NCBI GenBank assembly: GCA_937128785.1 | Contig: CAKZMS010000223.1 | Span: 1-7,113, forward strand | Length of the DNA stretch: 7,113 nucleotides | DNA from: an uncultured Opitutaceae bacterium | Lineage (GTDB): Bacteria; Verrucomicrobiota; Verrucomicrobiia; Opitutales; Opitutaceae | Reading direction: 5' to 3' | Shown: positions 5,432 through 7,113 of the stretch, piece after piece | How positions within the stretch are numbered: position 1 is the first letter of the stretch | Layout: every line of letters begins with the position of its first letter | Program-made: the position numbers and the translations under genes | The notes under the pieces: model-generated | Told to the model about the DNA's origin: nothing | Databases searched by the model: none | The model's input: only the letters and a program-made list of their open reading frames with translations

Positions 5432-7063
5432 ATGAAAAGGAAATCAACCTCCCGTAAGATCATCCTCGTCGCCAATGGCGATCTCCGCCTCTCCGCCAAC
5501 CAAGCCACCTGGCCTGCTCAGGCCGCCATGGAGGCGAAACTGACCCAGGTATTCGCCGATCTGGGCTACGAGCTGGAACGAGCGCACGCTTACAAGGCAG
5601 ACAAAAAACACGGATTCATCGCGTCGCAAAAGGAGGGCATGGAGGTGTTCGCCGAGATTGACCCGGACACGCCCATCGTGGTCGCGGAAAGTGTTTGGCA
5701 ATACTCGCACCACATCCTGCACGGGCTGATTTCCCACCGCGCGCCGATCATGACCATCGCCAATTGGTCGGGCACGTTCCCCGGCCTGGTTGGGATGCTC
5801 AATCTCAACGGCTCGCTGATCAAGGCGGGCGTGCGGTTCTCCACCCTGTGGTCAGTCGACTTCACGGACGACTTCTTCCTCCAGGGGCTCGATCGCTGGC
5901 TGCAGGCCGGCCTGCTGACCCACTCCCAGAAACACGTCCGCCCTATCGAGGACACCAAGATCCCGCTCAAAGCCACGCGCACCGCCCGCCAACTCGCGAC
6001 CGAGCTCCAGCGCAAGAAGGCCATCATGGGCGTGTTCGACGAAGGCTGCATGGGTATGTTCAACGCGATCATCCCCGACCATCTGCTCTTCAGCACCGGG
6101 GTCTACAAGGAGCGTCTCTCCCAATCCGCCCTCTACTACGAAGCCACGCAGGTGAAGCTCAAGGAAGCCCGCGAGGTCTACAACTGGCTCATCAAAAAGG
6201 GCATGACCTTCCACTTCGGGACCAACGAAAAAACCGAACTCACCAAGGATCAGGTGCTTTGGCAGTGCCGCATGTATATTGCCGCCGCCCGTATCGCCGA
6301 GGAGTTCGGCTGCGATGCCATTGGCATCCAATATCAGCAGGGCCTCAAGGATCTGCTGCCCGCTTCCGACCTCGTCGAAGGGCTGCTCAACAACTCCCAG
6401 CGGCCTCCGGTCAAAAACCAAGCCGGCAAGGTCATCCGACCCGGACAACCTATCTTGCATTTCAACGAAGTGGACGAATGCGCCGGTCTTGATGGCCTCA
6501 TGACCCAACGGGTGCACCAAGCTCTCGGCCAACCCGTCGAGAACACCCTGCACGATCTCCGTTGGGGAGACATCGACCCGACCGGCACGGTCGACGACTA
6601 CGTGTGGGTGTTTCTGATTTCCGGAGCCGCGCCTCCCGCCCATCACATTGGTGGCTACAAGGGCACCGATTCGCACCGGCAACCGCCCATGTATTTCCGC
6701 CTCGGGGGCGGCACGGTTCGCGGAATTGCCAAACCCGGCGAGATCGTGTGGAGCCGGGTGTTCGTCGCCGACGGCAAACTCAAGATGGACCTCGGTCGCG
6801 CCAAGGTCGTGCGCCTGCCCCGGAAGGAAACCGAACGCCGCTGGCAGGAAACCTCCCCCGAATGGCCTATCATGCACGCGGTCACCTATGGCGTTACCCG
6901 GGATGAAATGATGGGACGCCATGCGGCCAATCATATCCAAGTGGCCTACGCCAAAACCGCGAAAGACGCTGATCTCTCTGTCTACACCAAGGCCGCCCTC
7001 GCCCGCGAGCTCGGCCTTGAAGTCAGTCTTTGCGGCACCAAGGCCGACGGATCCCCCTTCTAA
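5432..7063 (+). CDS. L-fucose isomerase-like protein (COG2407-type sugar isomerase)
   Basis: This 543-residue cytoplasmic protein resembles the L-fucose/L-arabinose isomerase superfamily, whose members interconvert aldoses and ketoses with a divalent metal. An N-terminal Rossmann-like part includes [12 protein letters not shown] (9-20), [19 protein letters not shown] (81-99) and [19 protein letters not shown] (106-124). The middle contains [20 protein letters not shown] (200-219) and [17 protein letters not shown] (294-310). The C-terminal half contains [15 protein letters not shown] (343-357), [10 protein letters not shown] and [13 protein letters not shown] (496-508). The acidic residues of NEVDE and the His of ANHIQ are plausible metal ligands by analogy with E. 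coli FucI, whose ligands are two acids and one C-terminal histidine; I could not align them rigorously. Length is somewhat below E. coli FucI (591 residues). Substrate is not proved: L-fucose, D-arabinose or another sugar are possible. The ATG at 5432 precedes a well-conserved-looking N-terminus. It is controlled, probably, by the divergent AraC-family gene. Confidence 0.85.
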   Translation: MKRKSTSRKIILVANGDLRLSANQATWPAQAAMEAKLTQVFADLGYELERAHAYKADKKHGFIASQKEGMEVFAEIDPDTPIVVAESVWQYSHHILHGLISHRAPIMTIANWSGTFPGLVGMLNLNGSLIKAGVRFSTLWSVDFTDDFFLQGLDRWLQAGLLTHSQKHVRPIEDTKIPLKATRTARQLATELQRKKAIMGVFDEGCMGMFNAIIPDHLLFSTGVYKERLSQSALYYEATQVKLKEAREVYNWLIKKGMTFHFGTNEKTELTKDQVLWQCRMYIAAARIAEEFGCDAIGIQYQQGLKDLLPASDLVEGLLNNSQRPPVKNQAGKVIRPGQPILHFNEVDECAGLDGLMTQRVHQALGQPVENTLHDLRWGDIDPTGTVDDYVWVFLISGAAPPAHHIGGYKGTDSHRQPPMYFRLGGGTVRGIAKPGEIVWSRVFVADGKLKMDLGRAKVVRLPRKETERRWQETSPEWPIMHAVTYGVTRDEMMGRHAANHIQVAYAKTAKDADLSVYTKAALARELGLEVSLCGTKADGSPF

Positions 7064-7113
7064 CCCAAACCATGTAACCCTCCACTCCCCCATGCCGTGA
7101 ACTCACGCGCCCT

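Noticed and set aside
5852..7093. A 413-codon minus-strand ORF opposite the isomerase gene
   Set aside because: It is a GC-driven shadow: the plus frame has clear family motifs throughout, whereas this frame shows no recognisable domain.
7064..7113. Possible start of another plus-strand gene (GTG at 7097) or a terminator after the isomerase
   Set aside because: Too little sequence remains, no ribosome binding site is seen, and no stem-loop could be found in these 50 bases.

Overview
The window reads as two unrelated pieces of genome joined at about 2010-2020. The left part (1 to about 2017) looks like a Rhodobacterales alphaproteobacterium. It holds the first 62 codons of an uncharacterised protein with a FYIPGYDP-type start, a complete CcdA-type membrane thiol/disulfide transporter, a divergent TusA-like sulfurtransferase, and the C-terminal tail of ribonuclease E ending in RGWWSIGR. 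The right part (about 2018 to 7113) looks like a Verrucomicrobiota bacterium of the Opitutales/Opitutaceae kind. It holds a headless NTF2/SnoaL-like protein, an acyltransferase-3 membrane protein, a secreted beta-propeller-like protein, an AraC-family regulator and an L-fucose-isomerase-like protein. Both lineage calls rest on recalled family resemblance and not on any search.

Left layout: the minus strand carries ccdA (1003-251), followed 62 bp later by the partial hypothetical gene (188 to the left edge). tusA-like (1096-1329, plus) is divergent from ccdA and convergent with the rne tail (minus, ending at 1393). A stem-loop at 1361-1380 lies between the two convergent genes and can serve both. 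CcdA moves reducing equivalents across the inner membrane and TusA proteins relay sulfur in the cytoplasm, so the pair concerns thiol chemistry.

The junction cuts two genes at the same place: rne loses its N-terminal catalytic part and the NTF2-like gene loses its start. No transposase, integrase, tRNA or duplicated target is visible there. An assembly chimera is the simplest explanation, so gene order across 2010-2020 should not be interpreted biologically.

Right layout: after the NTF2-like fragment comes a 100-bp spacer with a palindrome and a heptamer tandem repeat (AAGTNNC, four units). Three minus-strand genes follow in transcription order: araC-type regulator (5310-4435), secreted propeller (4353-3574) and acyltransferase (3569-2442), the last two only 4 bp apart. 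The regulator is divergent from the fucose-isomerase-like gene (5432-7063, plus). Their 121-bp intergenic region carries two TATCCATG direct repeats exactly 21 bp apart just upstream of a TATGAT -10-like box, with a third copy over the isomerase start codon. That is the layout expected for an AraC-family operator controlling a sugar-responsive isomerase and is the most informative signal in the window. I found no CRISPR array, tRNA, rRNA, insertion sequence or clear new defence system.
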